Positions 36,447-47,789 of a stretch of DNA of 64,000 nt are shown here, piece by piece. Made by a program: the position numbers and the translations under genes. This DNA is from Fasciolopsis buskii (lineage: Eukaryota > Platyhelminthes > Trematoda > Plagiorchiida > Fasciolidae): positions 144,998 through 208,997 of the forward strand of contig LUCM01005901.1 in NCBI GenBank assembly GCA_008360955.1, read 5' to 3'. The notes beneath the pieces were generated by a model that worked only from the letters and a program-made list of their open reading frames with translations, made no database searches and was not told where the DNA came from. How positions within the stretch are numbered: the stretch's first letter is position 1; each line of letters begins with the position of its first letter.

Positions 36447-38599
36447 GGAATTAAATTAGTCCCACGATGACTGATACAATCACACCGCGTGCCCTTCTTG
36501 AAGATGGGTACAGTCAGTGACCCACGCCACGACAACGTAATACGCTCCTTGTTCCAGATATCAAAGAGCTGGGAGGTAAGTGCTTTTATCAAAACTCTCC
36601 CCAAGCGGGGGAATTCGTCGTGATCGGACACTCTCCCCTTAGAAATTCACTATTTGACTCCACTTCTACTTCCGTTGGGGAGTCCAGCGACAACTTCCAA
36701 CGATTGGCAGCTGCAGACGTCGGCGTAAATACGTTAGCTTTCGGCCATCTAAATTGATCTGCGAAAAATTCAGTCTACCATGAATAGACTCTCCACTTAT
36801 ATCGCACACTACTTCACTAACCGAAGTCCGCCGCCCACCGCTGTCGCGTATAAGCCTAAACAGTCTTTGACTGTCACCTGAAGCGGACGCTACTTCCATC
36901 TCTTCGGCTACCTTAACCCACCAATTTAAACTTTCATTCCCAAGGTTTATCGCCAATTGACGCTGCAGCTATCGACACAGATAAGGAGGTAACGTGTTTT
37001 TCTATTTGGCTGAGCGACCGTTGTGGGATCCGGTGGCTTTGAAGAACGCTAGACCCAGGACCACAGGCGGAACCTGATGTCAAATGCATCGCCTGCTTGA
37101 TTTCGTCTCAGCGCTGGTCAACACTGCTGCTTGTCGATGTCCTCAGCTTGTGGGAAAGTTTCTGTTCATGGCTGCTGTGAACAGTTGAATCGCACAGACG
37201 GTCGATGGTCAACCGAGTTTGTGGCCTGCGTCGATGGCCGTTGAGTTGCAGCAAAGGTCGCACCAAAGCTAAAGCATGGTCAAATTCGACGTACGTAGTC
37301 CAGTACGACCTACAGTTCTGGACAGAACTGCGCCAACGGTAGTTTAATGCGGCATGGTCGACCTGTCTCAGACTACTTGCGGGTTGGAGCAGCATGTCGC
37401 TGTGCGGCATTAACTGGGCCGGAAATTTGTGCTGGAAATGACTGGAGAAGGCTCTCCCCGTTCTTTTCACTGAGAATGCACGGTGCAGCGTCCACCTAAA
37501 CAAGCTTCTGATGCACTCAGTTTTCCAACTTGTGCATTACAACAACAGGCTACCACTACACTGCCAGAGCCTTTGCTCTTCCGAACAAGATTGACGAGTT
37601 CGTCGTAAAACTTGTCTTTTTGCATGTCGGTGCTGCAGTCTGTTGAAGCGTATGCCGAGATGACAAGTAAATTACTCCTAACACTATTATCCTTCCGGAC
37701 GCTGACTGATCCGTACCCTCTTATGGTGCACAAGCGACTGTTGACTGGGATCCAGTCTAGGAGGGCTGCTTCAGCCTTGTCATCCAAGACTATTCGCACA
37801 CTGGGTTGACGCACAGCTTGAGCTGTTTCATCTCCTGAGGTTCACAAGAAATATCTTGAGGAGATATTAGGCGCAGTTACTTAAATTACACTGCTGGACT
37901 CCCGAATTCGTGTTGCACTGACACACCAGGCATCAATCAACTGTCAGAGCTGTACACGCCTGTTTTCCGCCCTGCATGAAGGTGCGCAAATTGAAGGAAC
38001 CGAGATTCAGAGGCTGATGAGGCTTGAGAAAATGTGAACCAGCAGGTTGAAAACTACTTACGACACTGTTTGACAGTGAGCCGTTTCGAGTACCGAGCTC
38101 GTTACCATTCGGGGCATTATGAGTAGGCAGCTCGGGCAATGAGATTCGGCTGGAGACAGTAGAGGCAGGCTGAATAAAAGAGAGGGAACTCTGAGCAGTA
38201 GCATACTTATCACTACCCACCCCGCTCGATGCAATGGACAGCGCGGCCCTGATTATCCTGCGCGACGACAGATGCAGTATGGAATGTTTTGTAGACTTGT
38301 GAGTCATGGAGACTGGTGGACGGGTGCCGCTAGGGCGTCTAGTCACTAAGCCGAATAATGATTGGGGTTCTCAACCAAAGCCTTTGGTTCTAACAAGAAT
38401 CTGTCCGCAAGGCAGCCGGGAAGTTGGTCAACGTAGATCAGTTATCCTTCCACTGATTTCTCTAACTGAGGTACCAGATCAGATCAACGCACAAACTAGC
38501 GACCACTTCGTCTCTACCCATTGACCTTCCAGTCAAGACTGGATCTTCGGCTTGAGATAAACCATACAGTAGCATTCGTTTGGTCACGGAGGCACGCAA

Positions 38600-39255
38600 G
38601 CCGTGATAATACGTCAAGATATTGTCTCGTTGTGATACCCTAGATTTCTGTTAAGCCTCTGTTCCTTCTCGACGCTAGCCAGTCCATCCCGGCTTGCAAT
38701 GAACGCGATAAGACTCGTTAAGTAAAATGCACACGACGCAAACTTGCGTAAGGTTTGAGAAGTGTGATGATCTTAATGTGCATTAAAGATGGAACATTTT
38801 GCTGGTCTGAAAAATTCCTGGAACCATTCAGTGTCAGTGAAATGATCCATGAAGCTGACGGTTCGCTGCCCGCAATCAGCAGTGATGTCTTGCATTTTGA
38901 GGTATAACGCATCTAGTCTCCAGCATTAGCCTCTTTCTTAACTGGTATGGTACATGTACTATGACTAGTTTCAAAAGATTCGCCTTTTCAGGCGGAGATA
39001 CGCAAGGAAACCAAAACTCTAAGACGTCATAAAATACCGGACTCCGATAGCCTTTCCCGAGCTTTATGTAAAGATGGAAGGGTGGGACTGGTCAGAGAAT
39101 CTCAAATTTTGTTCTTGGAAGTCTATTATTCCGAGAAAATCCATCTTTAAGAAGGGAATTTATTGCTATCCTCATCGTGAGAACGGACCTCGCGCAATTA
39201 TTACGCTAACCGCAAAGATAGTAGTTCAATCCTCGTATTGTCAAGGCTGATAGCC
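38600..39255 (+). mobile_element. LINE family 1, copy 4, fragment of linker and early reverse transcriptase
   Basis: TCTCGTTGTGATACCCTAGA through ASPSRLAMNAIRL-like sequence (38618-38720) matches the post-endonuclease linker of copy 2 at 18334-18430. AEIRKETKTLRRHKIPDSDS at 38995 onward is the start of the reverse transcriptase, followed by IFKKGIYCYPHRENGPRAII near 39150. The match is lost at about 39255. It runs away from LINE copy 3, so two family-1 fragments diverge from about 38350-38600. Endonuclease and catalytic domains are absent. Confidence 0.7.
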
Positions 39256-40396
39256 TCAGCTTTTCTTGTCAGATTACACTACACACGCGGATGCTAAATT
39301 TGGGACCAACATGCTGAATTCCGTGCTACTCGTGGATTCGTCGAGCAAATTTTCACCGCTGACAGTTGTTGGAACACCGTTCTGTTTACTAAAAACTAAC
39401 TATCAACGCCTCCTTAGACATGCGCACGAAATCGGTACGTTGACACAATGCCACTGTTTCTTGAGAAATGAAGTACCTGAGAAATGTCATTTCACAAAGA
39501 TTTGCACCGTCATCTCTTAGATCAGGCTTATTTCACCTTTGATCGTCGTCCAGGTCGGTTATTACCGCTCGCCAGGCATGGGTACCCGATATCCTCATGT
39601 CCAAACATTCCTATACTTGTACAAACTTGGGAGTACTGCCAATTTATATCTATTCTGATGGCATTCTGCCCTCGTTCCTGAGGTTGATTCAGCCAAACTT
39701 ACAAAGAATTGTCGACGAATCACAGTTGTCATCCTTCTGTGGACTGTTCAGTGAAGGGCTTCCGTGCACACTCCAGATTCTGATACGACAATGATTAGAG
39801 ATGGGTGAGTCGAGTGAAGTATTCTGAAAAGCTAAGGTATGTGATGAACCTTACAGTATTTTTGCTTTTCTGATTTCGCCTGTAGACGAATTTAGCCATT
39901 CGCCAAGGTGCCAACGGCCGTTCATCTGCGACCAGATGACCCTGTTAAGCATCCATGCAATCGATTAATGGACTAGTATTTCTGCTTACCATATCTGGCG
40001 TTGCCCACTCAGTCTAGTTGAATATCTCGAATTTTCGTCACCATTGGTTTGTTCACATGCCCTCCCCCCGCGTACGGTATTTTTTCAGTCACGTAGTTCG
40101 TTTTTGACGGACAGGCCAGCTCAAACGGATTAGCCACTAATGTCAGACCACGAATGTGGATGTAGTGTCTGTGATCGCCTACCGCCAAGCATCGGCAGAA
40201 AGCAAGTCATTAAAACATGATCGTGCGTGATCTATGCGACAACGACGGGGTCAACCAGAGTGAACTGACACGAATTCGAGAAAGATTAAAAGCATCAACA
40301 TTATTAAAGGGAGTGGGTGAAGTGAAAATGGCAAGAAATCACTAACAAAACAGAAACAAAATTTGCTTTGTTTCACTTTTATTTTGTAATGTGGCC
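39256..40396. other. Unassigned non-coding sequence
   Basis: No recognisable gene; short frames of 65-84 codons without signatures. Confidence 0.45.
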
Positions 40397-40575
40397 GGCA
40401 GTGGCCAAGTGAATAATGTCGCTGCGTTTGGACGTGAAGGTTGCGGGTTCGAATCCTCCCACCGCCGATCAACCTACCCATCTAGCAGCCCTCTGTTGGC
40501 TGCGGTCCCCTTCCTGGAAAATGATGTACATTGTTATTTCAGTAATAAAGGAAGTAAAAGATAAAAAAGAAAAAA
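40397..40575 (+). mobile_element. SINE family A, copy 3
   Basis: A tRNA-derived head starts GGCAGTGGCCAAGTG (diverged A box) and contains the B box GGGTTCGAATCC at about 40443-40454, closing with CCACCGCC. The body CAGCCCTCTGTTGGCTGCGG and the tail AATAAAGGAAGTAAAAGATAAAA are shared with the copy at 50162-50332. The match ends in an A-rich stretch. The head seems to derive from a long-arm class tRNA, but I could not settle the anticodon. Confidence 0.8.
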
Positions 40576-41328
40576 AACATCTGTGTCAGTGTTTCCTACA
40601 TTGCAAATCGCAAATCATCCAGTCACTTTTTGGTGCACTAAACACTGTCAATGCCCTATTTGGCTGCCACTAGGATAGTGGGAAGCATCAATCCAGACTA
40701 ATAATGAAGTCAAAATATTCATTCCCCCTAGGCAGTTCAGAACTTGGGGACCCGATCGTTTCTGCCAGTCGTGTGCAGTATGTTTAGAAGAACAGGAAAG
40801 ATATATAAAGTCGTACGTGTAACACGTGCAATTCACGGAAGACGGCACAATTGCTAATATGGTCAGACCGCAACGCTCGAGGCACGTTGGCCTAACCTAC
40901 GGGACGGTAGATCTCGTAACCCATCAGGGGTCTGCGACTGAGGGATTAGTTTTTGCGCCCTTCGGATGAGATCAAACATTCTAAATGCTCAGCTGCAAAG
41001 AGAGCATAGAACTGTGTTTTGTACGCCACCAGAGGCCTGCGTAGAATCGGAGTCTAACCATCATCCCTAGACCGAGTACCGAAAATCCGTTAATCCGATG
41101 GAGTGCTGGGCATCCGCGTTCTTTCTCGGATTTTAGTGAAAACACCGCCACAAAATGGCGTTGCGTGGGATTTCCTCAGCAGAGTCAGTTTGAGACGCAT
41201 CACTATCTGGAAGCATTACGAAAAGCGGTTATATCGAGTTTGAAAGCAACATCCCACCCATGTTCAGGCACTCGTAGGCTGCGGTAAGAATACTGTAAAT
41301 CTGATGAGTTGTTAACATTATACTGTTC
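40576..41328. other. Unassigned non-coding sequence
   Basis: No recognisable gene or repeat copy. Confidence 0.45.
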
Positions 41329-41725
41329 ATATATATATATATATATATATATATCCTTGAAAATTCACACTGACCACATTGAGAAATCACAAGCTCGTTT
41401 TAAGTGATACCATTACATCGCAATATATTTGGAAAAATTTGCCCTAGGAAGGATTGGACTAGTCAGACAAAAATATGAATGGGGAAGGGATTTGTAGTGT
41501 TACATGCATAACCTGAATACACAAGAACGTGTTGTGTTAATTGTTTTGTTTTCTTGGGTTTGCAATGGGACGGAGGGTGGGCCAGGGGAGTTGAAACGCA
41601 ATCACAAATCTGTGTTGAGAACAAAGTGGGGGATTGTGAAAACTGACCGCGACAGCTTCCGCAGTGCTCAAGAGGCGATACTTTGCCAACCTAGACTGTT
41701 GACCTCTGACCTTATACCGGGGTCC
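41329..41725 (+). repeat. Left arm of long inverted repeat flanking PLE core
   Basis: About 390 bases, starting in a (TA)n tract at 41329-41354 and ending at GGGGTCC (41719-41725). It is the reverse complement of 42577-42962 with only a few differences; in the stretch 41461-41700 I see none. It is also repeated in direct orientation at 35937-36217. It contains a 75-codon open frame starting MHNLNTQERVVLIVLFSW, of unknown function, which may be fortuitous. Confidence 0.9.
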
Positions 41726-42576
41726 GGAAAGCTTGCGTCACATTCACGGTGTGATCAGTCTGCGTTAGATTTGAAATGACTGCGCTATTAAGTGACTTAG
41801 TTGTTCCAGTGCTCAACCATGCAGGGTGGTGGTCACGGATGCGTTCAGACAAGCGCCTGGTCATGCGGCCGATATACGTTGTTTCATATGGAACCTCTGA
41901 GGTAATAAATACATAACAAGGCTGCAGAATCAGTAACTTTGTCTTACAACCGTAATGACACTACGGGGCGGGATTTGAAAAATATTCGGAGCTTGGCTGC
42001 GCAAAATGTCTTATTGATAGCGCTAGTCTGTCTTCATCATGCTGTCTCCGCTAGCGTGTCACCTTTGAATGGCGGAGATATGTATACCGGCCTTCCCTCC
42101 ATCGTTGCCCTCCTAGAAACTTCCTTTTCTGTCTCCAATATCTTATCGATTAATTTACTTGGAAAGCCATTTTCAGTGAATATTCTCCATAAGGTCTGCA
42201 GTTCAGCTTCAAGAGTATCTTCTGTGCATATTCATTTTGTTCTGGCTATGAGACATCAAATTAGGTTCTTCTTCACAATAAGTGGAACAAAGCTATGAAA
42301 GTTGATGTATTGTCCAAATGAGCCGTATTTTCGACGACGTAGTTGTACATCTAAGAATGCTATTTCATTGTTCAACTCCATCTCTGTTGCGAATTTCACA
42401 TTAGCATGAGCCGAGTTGAACTTATTCTGCAGTTAGTTAATCCTCGTCGAGGGGTTCAGAACACAGGAGATGCCATCAACATAACGCTTGTATAAGTAAA
42501 GCGTTTGTATTGGCGACTCCACCGACCCACGTTCCAGCTTTGCCATGAAACTGTCGGCTAGTAATGGACCGAATGG
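41726..42576 (-). mobile_element. Penelope-like element 4, core with RT C-terminus and GIY-YIG domain
   Basis: Reading from 42576 down, the reverse transcriptase starts abruptly at GSPFGPLLADSFMAKLE, in frame with the arm. It continues through QTLYLYKRYVDGISCVL, where the catalytic YVDD is YVDG. Then comes VKFATEMELNNEIAFLDVQL and, with frameshifts, the linker VYISPPFKGDTLAET and SAINKTFCAAKLRIFF. The GIY-YIG nuclease follows: TYIGRMTRRLSERIRDHHPA at about 41868-41810. The element therefore lacks the N-terminal two thirds of its reverse transcriptase and is not autonomous. The core ends at GGACC, where the inverted left arm begins. Confidence 0.8.
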
Positions 42577-42962
42577 GGACCCCGATATAAGGTCAGAGGT
42601 CAACAGTCTAGGTTGGCAAAGTATCGCCTCTTGAGCACTGCGGAAGCTGTCGCGGTCAGTTTTCACAATCCCCCACTTTGTTCTCAACACAGATTTGTGA
42701 TTGCGTTTCAACTCCCCTGGCCCACCCTCCGTCCCATTGCAAACCCAAGAAAACAAAACAATTAACACAACACGTTCTTGTGTATTCAGGTTATGCATGT
42801 AACACTACAAATCCCTTCCCCATTCATATTTTTGTCTGACTAGTCCAATCCTTCCCAGGGCAAATTTTTCCAAATATATTGCGATGTAATGGTATCACTT
42901 AAAACGAGCTTGTGATTTCTCAGTGTGGTCAGTGGGAATTTTCAAGGAATATATATATATAA
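42577..42962 (-). repeat. Right arm of long inverted repeat flanking PLE core
   Basis: Reverse complement of the left arm (41329-41725), likewise starting in a TA tract (42949-42962) and ending at GGGGTCC. On this side the 75-codon frame of the arm runs on in frame into the reverse transcriptase fragment (42798-42433, 121 codons). Confidence 0.9.
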
Positions 42963-45035
42963 ACTTATAAGTGAATTTCAGTGATTGGGTTAAGGAATTT
43001 TTGAGGACAGTCTGGAACTGTCCCCGTGTTTTAGGAAGATTGCAATCTGTAAATAACATGAATTTTTTACATGCTTTTCTGAGATTACGTACTTATTCAG
43101 ATATTCATTATTAGTGACAATGGATGACATTTTCTAACAACCTACACATCGGATGCAATAGTACTCTCAGCAGCTGGTCTATTGGCACTTGGACTGGACT
43201 GTTTTTATCTTGGGTACTCCGGTTATGTCAAGGAAGTCGCACTTGTGCAAGTCACAGTGCACCATGATAGCGACGGAATCCCCTGGGGCTTGCTTCAACA
43301 ATAATTACGTAGTCTTCAGTCCTGTCAAAATAATGGTGAGCATCACGGATACTGATGAGCACTAGGTAACTGTATAGACCTGATGGCAAATACGAAACCG
43401 AATAATGCATTTGCTATCAAAGGCAATATGTAATACCCTACCAATCTCGGCAACTGGGTTGTTGTTAGATTTTCTCAATATTCATTCTCAAGTCTGTACA
43501 GTAATACTAGTCTACCGAATAATGAAAACAGCTAACTTCATATGGCAATGACAAAAAAGCCGAAGGGTCTGCTCATATCTGTAGAATAAACATTCCTTTC
43601 ATTTGTTCAGACGTCGCCATGTGAAGCTGATTGAATTTATTATTCTTTGGGTTTATATTATCGCTTAGGTTTGAGAATAGATATTAGCAAAATCCCCTGG
43701 GTATCGACCTAATGCCAAGCTAATTGTGAGCAGTGGTGGCCGAAACCTGGTTTCCATAACCACCTTCAACATTGCTCGTAATGCATATTTCCTCCGACAG
43801 CTTCTAGTGTGCGGTAAGCCCCGGGTTGACTTCGTGAATTGATATCAGTAACAAAAATTACACTAGTGCATCCCCAAGTTTTGTCCTAACGACCATCTGG
43901 TTGACAAGGCTTGATTCTGAAAACGCAGCACGCTCAGCTCTGGGAATGTGAAGTTGACAGTAGAACCGACAACTCGACCACGAGAGCTTGCGCAAACTCA
44001 CCAAGGGACAATATAAGGTATAGAAGACCATGAAGCCTGAGTGGTTTAAGCTTAGGTCGAGTTTATCATGATGAGTGCAGCTTTAAAGTGACCCAGTGAA
44101 CCAGACTGTTGAGCTGTGTGCATCAGAAACCAAGACCATAACTCTAGTAGACTTGACACAAACGGGCTGATACCCGTCTATGAAGCAGGATTTGGCATCT
44201 GCAAAGTTTAGGTGAAAGATGCAAAGAAAAATGGGATACAGTGGGTACTCTTCCGTTGCAGTTTTGGAGCACTAGAGAAGATCAGGAGAGATTGTCAGGT
44301 GCTAGATACTCACCATTCTTCTCTCGAAGACTCATCGATGTCATACGAATTGGGAGATGTCCGAAACTCCTTTCACCATGACGAACGATTATGAGCAGGC
44401 TAACAATTACTCGTTCATGTCCGCAAACCTGGTTTATTGGTTCCACTTCATTCACCCTCTGTTACACGAAACTGTTCAACATGCAACAACAACTCTATGA
44501 AAAAACTTTGAAAGCACTATTTTGCGGTACAATGCTTGTCGGGCATCTTAAGCAGTGTGACCACCATTCCCAAACTGGTACCATCGGTATAATCGAATGA
44601 ATTCATTGGGAAGTGCAAGAGATTTCCAAGTGCACAAAGTGAGAGCTCTTTAATCCAGAACTTAACGCGACCCAATTGGCATCAATTTAACAGCGACTAA
44701 CTGTCCCCAATCCCTAAGTGGGGGATCTAGGGCGACGGTAAAAAGACGTTGCGTACGCGTGTCAGCATATGATGACAAGTGCGTGTTGAGCAACGGCTTA
44801 TTGCTGTTCCAATTGTCTGCTCTCCGGTCGATAAATCCTACCTCAAGTTCGGCCCCACTAACTCAAGCGAGGACAATCAAAACGGACCAGCACAAAATCC
44901 GGTTCCCTTAAATGAAAACATCGCACATCTATAAACTACTTTTCTTGCGTATTTGTACCTGTGACTGTCATTACTTCGTTGGTTGTTAATGTCACGCTCT
45001 ATTTGATCTATCTGGTTTGATGCACTTCATGTGAT
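42963..45035. other. Unassigned non-coding sequence
   Basis: No recognisable gene or repeat copy over 2 kb. Confidence 0.45.
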
Positions 45036-45145
45036 TCATATTGTGAATGATATAATGTTAATAACACATCGTTGTTGATAGATGTAATACGCCAATGTAT
45101 CAACTACCGTAGGCAGGATTTCTCAAGGCGAGTTTTACAATCATT
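45036..45145 (-). mobile_element. Second copy of the PLE-terminus-like repeat
   Basis: Read on minus, the words TGATTGTAAAACTCGCCTTG, CTACGGTAGTTGATACATTG and TAACAACGATGTGTTATTAA-type sequence match 1893-1997 in the same order and spacing. The hairpin is reduced to CTGCC-TAC-GGTAG and the GAAAC is lost (GATAC), so this copy is more decayed. Confidence 0.6.
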
Positions 45146-46730
45146 TAGTTCACGTCGTTTTCTTACCCGATCCGGACTGCTCGTCCTGAGTGGTTAGCAC
45201 AACTCACGGTAAGACCTCATCTTGCATATCCACATTCCTGCTTTCCAATCCTGGCACTTTATTGTGTGGCAGCCAATGAGATAACATGGTCTCGATTCGG
45301 CCTTGCCATCTGTACTCTCCCGCTGTCTAGCATGATCTGATGACATTCACGCAATGTGCTGATTGCGATTTGCCTAGCACGGTCCATCATAGCGTAACGA
45401 TCGATGGCCAAGGGCAGACTCAGGGGCAGTGCCGATTAAACTACCATTCCCTCACACTGGGTTAGAGGTCTGACCAAAAGATCGATAATCAACATGAGAT
45501 ACAGAAGCAAGAATACGACGGGAAGCTACCTAGAGTAGTCGAAGAGGCTAGTTCTACGCAATCAAAGATACAGATCGCAAAACCGTCTCAATTAATCCTA
45601 CTGCCAAGTACCGTGCAATTTCAGGTGTGTTAGGGGTCAACTGATGTCTTCATAAGTAAAGCAGAACCGCGTGAGTTCAGATTTTAGAGAAAGGGATGAG
45701 AGCATTACTATTAAAACAATTCCAGTAAAGATAAATTAAAATGAGGAACTGAAAACGAAGGAAAAATAAGCAGGCAATGAAAAGCTAGAAAAAATGATGG
45801 AGCGCGACGGACAGAGATAGGCATAGATAAACTAAACAAAAGAAAGGTCCAGACTCCGCCCAGTTCAGTCCACTCTATAAAGCCATAAACAAACACTATT
45901 AAGCTCAGAGTTTGAATGTTTTATCGCAGTAGTGATAGAAACAAAACGAAATAAGGGAACAGTTTAAAGACAAGCCTACAAGTAAAAACCATTTCAAGTA
46001 CGACCGAGTGCTAAAGCTACTGACAACAGGACTACCTCAATTCACCTTCAGTCTCGAGCCACTTAGTGCGAGGATCTCTCACGGTCCGGACCAATTAAAC
46101 TAATTTACGAGGGATTATGCAGCTTGTTACTTGACGCCCGAAACTGACTGGTGCAACTGAGCCCACAAATTTCCTCCTCTGACTGGCTGGGAATCCGGCC
46201 AACCGCCATCAGAAAGACGTAACCCGTCGACCATCTGTCGATCGCTCTATAAGACCAGTAACCACATTAGCTTCAGTTTTGATTTCAATTGTGGACACGT
46301 GGTGTTAGGTCATGGGGTTACTGAAAGCGATGAGCAGTCCGGAAATTCAAACGACCTGCTGTAGATGTTTCAGTCAGTATCCTTACACAACATCTTTACA
46401 TTCAAAACGAAATGCATCATCAGTTGGTCGGCATGAACAATGCTTGTTTTCTCAACTAATTAAAGAACAACAGTGATTGGTGCAGGACAGAAATAAAATC
46501 TCACTGAAGAGTAGACAGATGAATAGGCAGAAAGGGGTAAGTTCAATAACAAAATTGTAATAGAAGTTTTCGTTATGTATATGGAATCTGTAAAAGTTAA
46601 CATAAGGACACAAGTAAGTGGGCACAAAGAAGAATAAGATACAACTTCCAATGACCAAAATAATCAGAAGTGCCTTAAGTTTTACAAAAAATCAATGAAT
46701 AAAACAATCGAGTTATCAAAAAGCAAAAAC
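45146..46730. other. 3' flank of the transporter gene; otherwise unassigned
   Basis: This lies downstream of the transporter stop codon on the minus strand. The 3' UTR must be here, but no clear AATAAA was found in the first few hundred bases after the stop. No other gene or repeat copy recognised. Confidence 0.4.
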
Positions 46731-47513
46731 CTAGGCGGTTGCAGAGAGATTGTCTCTGGAACTGAATTTTCTCTGGAGCACGTGAATGTCATGCGATTCT
46801 GATGGGATCAGACTATCGATTTGATCGGGTCTTAAGGCCGAATTCCGGTCAAATCGATCGCCCATGAGACGCAAAACAAAGATGAGTCCAGACGCGGTGA
46901 CTAGAACCACACAAGCGCTTCCACAAACCAAATAGGGGAACACAAATTGCCCGTGCTGTTGGATTAGAGTCCCGGCGGTGTATTGGAGTAAACTGGCTCC
47001 AGCAGCACTTCCCAAGTTGACAACCAAGACGAGCACGCCGGTAATCTCGTGGGACAAGTTGATAGCAGCCAACGTGCTTGGGAATAGAGGACTTTTGAAT
47101 AGGCTGAATAGACAGGTGAATGCGAAGAACCACGCCGAGGCAGACGGAATTAGGATGAGACCGGCCGAGACAAGTAAAGTGCCCACAGCAAGCGCACCAA
47201 GCATTACTCGAGCGGGAATAATCACAGCCAGGAAACAGGTAAAAATCCGAGCCAAACCAAAGCCGATCCAATAGACGAGATGAAGCAAATAGCCCAACCG
47301 AGTGCTCATTTTAATCGGACCGTACAAAGCGTAGGTGAACATGAATTTGCCAAACACACGTTCGTTACCAACCACAGCAAAATAAATGATGAAGGTGCCC
47401 AGGATTAGAAACACCTCGTAACGACTGATATTATGGAATGTAGCACGAAGAAAGAGGAAAAATCGCTGTGCACATGATTCGGTAACCTGAATCTGATTGT
47501 ATGGATCCGCGTC
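46731..47513 (-). CDS. MFSD4-like: MFSD4/NaGLT1-family transporter, visible exon 4 (last exon)
   Basis: The exon starts after the acceptor GGTTTTCAG|GAC (phase 0) and runs 260 codons to a TAG. It encodes the second half of a 12-helix major-facilitator carrier, expected to work in a membrane. Related proteins (NaGLT1/MFSD4B) carry glucose with sodium; the substrate here is inference. Helix 7 is YEVFLILGTFIIYFAVVGNE with the family-typical KFMFTYAL after it. Helix 8 is YLLHLVYWIGFGLARIFTC, helix 9 VMLGALAVGTLLVSAGLIL, helix 10 WFFAFTCLFSLFKSPLFPS, helix 11 LVLVVNLGSAAGASLLQY and helix 12 YLVCGSACVVLVTASGLIFV. The tail is a hydrophilic, Ser-rich cytosolic-type end. The frame is intact. The acceptor was preferred to the upstream methionines because it preserves phase with exon 3. 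Confidence 0.9.
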   Translation of the reverse strand, partial: DADPYNQIQVTESCAQRFFLFLRATFHNISRYEVFLILGTFIIYFAVVGNERVFGKFMFTYALYGPIKMSTRLGYLLHLVYWIGFGLARIFTCFLAVIIPARVMLGALAVGTLLVSAGLILIPSASAWFFAFTCLFSLFKSPLFPSTLAAINLSHEITGVLVLVVNLGSAAGASLLQYTAGTLIQQHGQFVFPYLVCGSACVVLVTASGLIFVLRLMGDRFDRNSALRPDQIDSLIPSESHDIHVLQRKFSSRDNLSATA

Positions 47514-47789
47514 CTGAAAACCGTTAAGAAAATAAGGAAGAGTGAGTATTACTAGCAAGAACATCTTGGACAGTGAAGCACATTTAATACTTAATCTGTA
47601 AAGTTTCATCAACCCGAAAAAATGCGTAAGTCAGCTCAACGTCAAGGACAAAGACTTCGCAACCTAAGACTACGAGGCAGTTACCAGGATAACATGAATA
47701 CAATTGGCCTCGTAAAACGTTTGTAAATCCGGTAGTGAGAAAGACTAGTTATGGTAACTAAAACGTCGACAAATGACGAACCATTTCGA

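Larger units (their letters stand above)
34690..38350 (-). mobile_element. LINE family 1, copy 3, nearly full length, decayed, carrying a nested PLE
   Basis: On the minus strand the whole order of the family is present. The N-terminal leader LGSFNLRTFMQGGKQA ends near 37933. The endonuclease spans 37814-37108 (ALLDWIPVNSRLCTIRGYGS, NLLVISAYASTDCSTDMQK, CCCNAQVGKLSASEACLGGR). Next is the linker (36956-36666, ASASGDSQRLFRLIRDSGG). The reverse transcriptase start is at 36631-36425 (LSWRGSLTVPIFKKGTRCD). Motif A is at about 35740 (FLDVKGAFDSVGQTALFSAL). Motif C near 35450 is YADE, not YADD. The C-terminal tail is decayed down to about 34690. Frameshifts and stops occur in every segment. It is interrupted at 35916-36432. 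Confidence 0.85.

Noticed and set aside
46978..47274. 98-codon plus-strand frame
   Set aside because: Antisense shadow of transporter exon 4.
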